64,000 bases of DNA from Bedellia somnulentella (lineage: Eukaryota > Arthropoda > Insecta > Lepidoptera > Bedelliidae): contig OY755188.1 of NCBI GenBank assembly GCA_963576735.1, forward strand, positions 14,496,323 through 14,560,322, read 5' to 3'. Both the position numbers and the translations under genes were made by a program. The first letter of the stretch is position 1, and each line of letters starts with the position of its first letter. The notes under the pieces were generated by a model. It saw nothing but the letters and a program-made list of their open reading frames with translations, was not told the DNA's origin and searched no databases. Of the stretch, positions 63,800-64,000 are shown piece after piece.

Positions 63800-64000
63800 T
63801 ATTATAACATAACATAAACATAAACGTTCACGCCGAATATCCCCGAAAGGGTTGGCAGAGGTACTAATACTTCTGAACATCACGTGACTTTGTCACCTGG
63901 TGTTCAGAGTACCCACGTTTTGCATGGACAGTGTACTCACGTGATAGGGGGCAGGCATATCGCCGTTTTGTACGAATACACTGTCACATGACTTAGTACA
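63800..64000 (-). mobile_element. tRNA-derived SINE, cut by the window end
   Basis: Tail AACATAACATAAACATAAAC, then body CCGAATATCCCCGAAAGGGT to CACTGTCACATGACTTAGTA. The tRNA-like head would lie beyond 64000. Confidence 0.85.

Noticed and set aside
1..64000. CRISPR arrays, operons, prophage or other bacterial features
   Set aside because: Introns, spliced eukaryotic genes and LINE/SINE/Helitron content show nuclear DNA of an animal; no regularly spaced direct repeats with unique spacers are present.

Overview
The window is eukaryotic nuclear DNA, most likely from a moth or butterfly (Lepidoptera). It is AT-rich, its genes have many short introns with GT-AG ends, and it is crowded with Helitron fragments, a tRNA-headed SINE, CR1-like and other LINE pieces and small inverted-repeat DNA elements of types typical of lepidopteran genomes. 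The species assignment is inference. There is one run of 200 N (7791-7990).

Layout: (1) 1-16102, plus strand: 3' part of a diphthamide-synthesis gene (DPH6 type), exons from 2004 to the stop at 16102. Its large introns hold a nearly full-length antisense LINE (8970-12862), an inverted-repeat DNA element, SINEs and the gap. (2) 16103-about 19900: repeat-filled intergenic DNA with a nested SINE/inverted-repeat element. (3) 21600-44123, minus strand: a 14-exon gene for a SAYP/PHF10-type PHD-finger protein, e(y)3. My splice model gives exactly 7188 coding nt (2395 residues). (4) 46441-49298, plus: Naa20, the catalytic subunit of the NatB N-acetyltransferase. (5) 49367-54249, minus: crooked neck, a HAT-repeat splicing factor. 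It converges on Naa20 with only 68 bp between the stop codons. (6) 54475-56523: an apparently intact DNA transposon with CACTGG termini, a TAA target duplication and one 560-codon ORF on the minus strand. (7) 56524-64000: repeats, a 5'-truncated CR1-like LINE and a Helitron carrying a nested retroposon.

The four host genes are ordinary and unrelated: tRNA/eEF2 modification, chromatin and transcription, N-terminal acetylation, splicing. The unusual signal is structural. In two neighbouring genes (DPH6 and e(y)3) at least six exons have partial copies in the adjacent intron, each copy keeping one exon edge with its splice site. One (14225-14320) is a whole, open, in-frame 96-nt candidate exon, and another (29578-29692) differs mostly by silent changes. 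A second striking item is a family of hairpin retroposons with tRNA-like sequence in both arms. Three copies are flanked by 12-13 bp target duplications (6298-6505, 13201-13377, 28311-28509).
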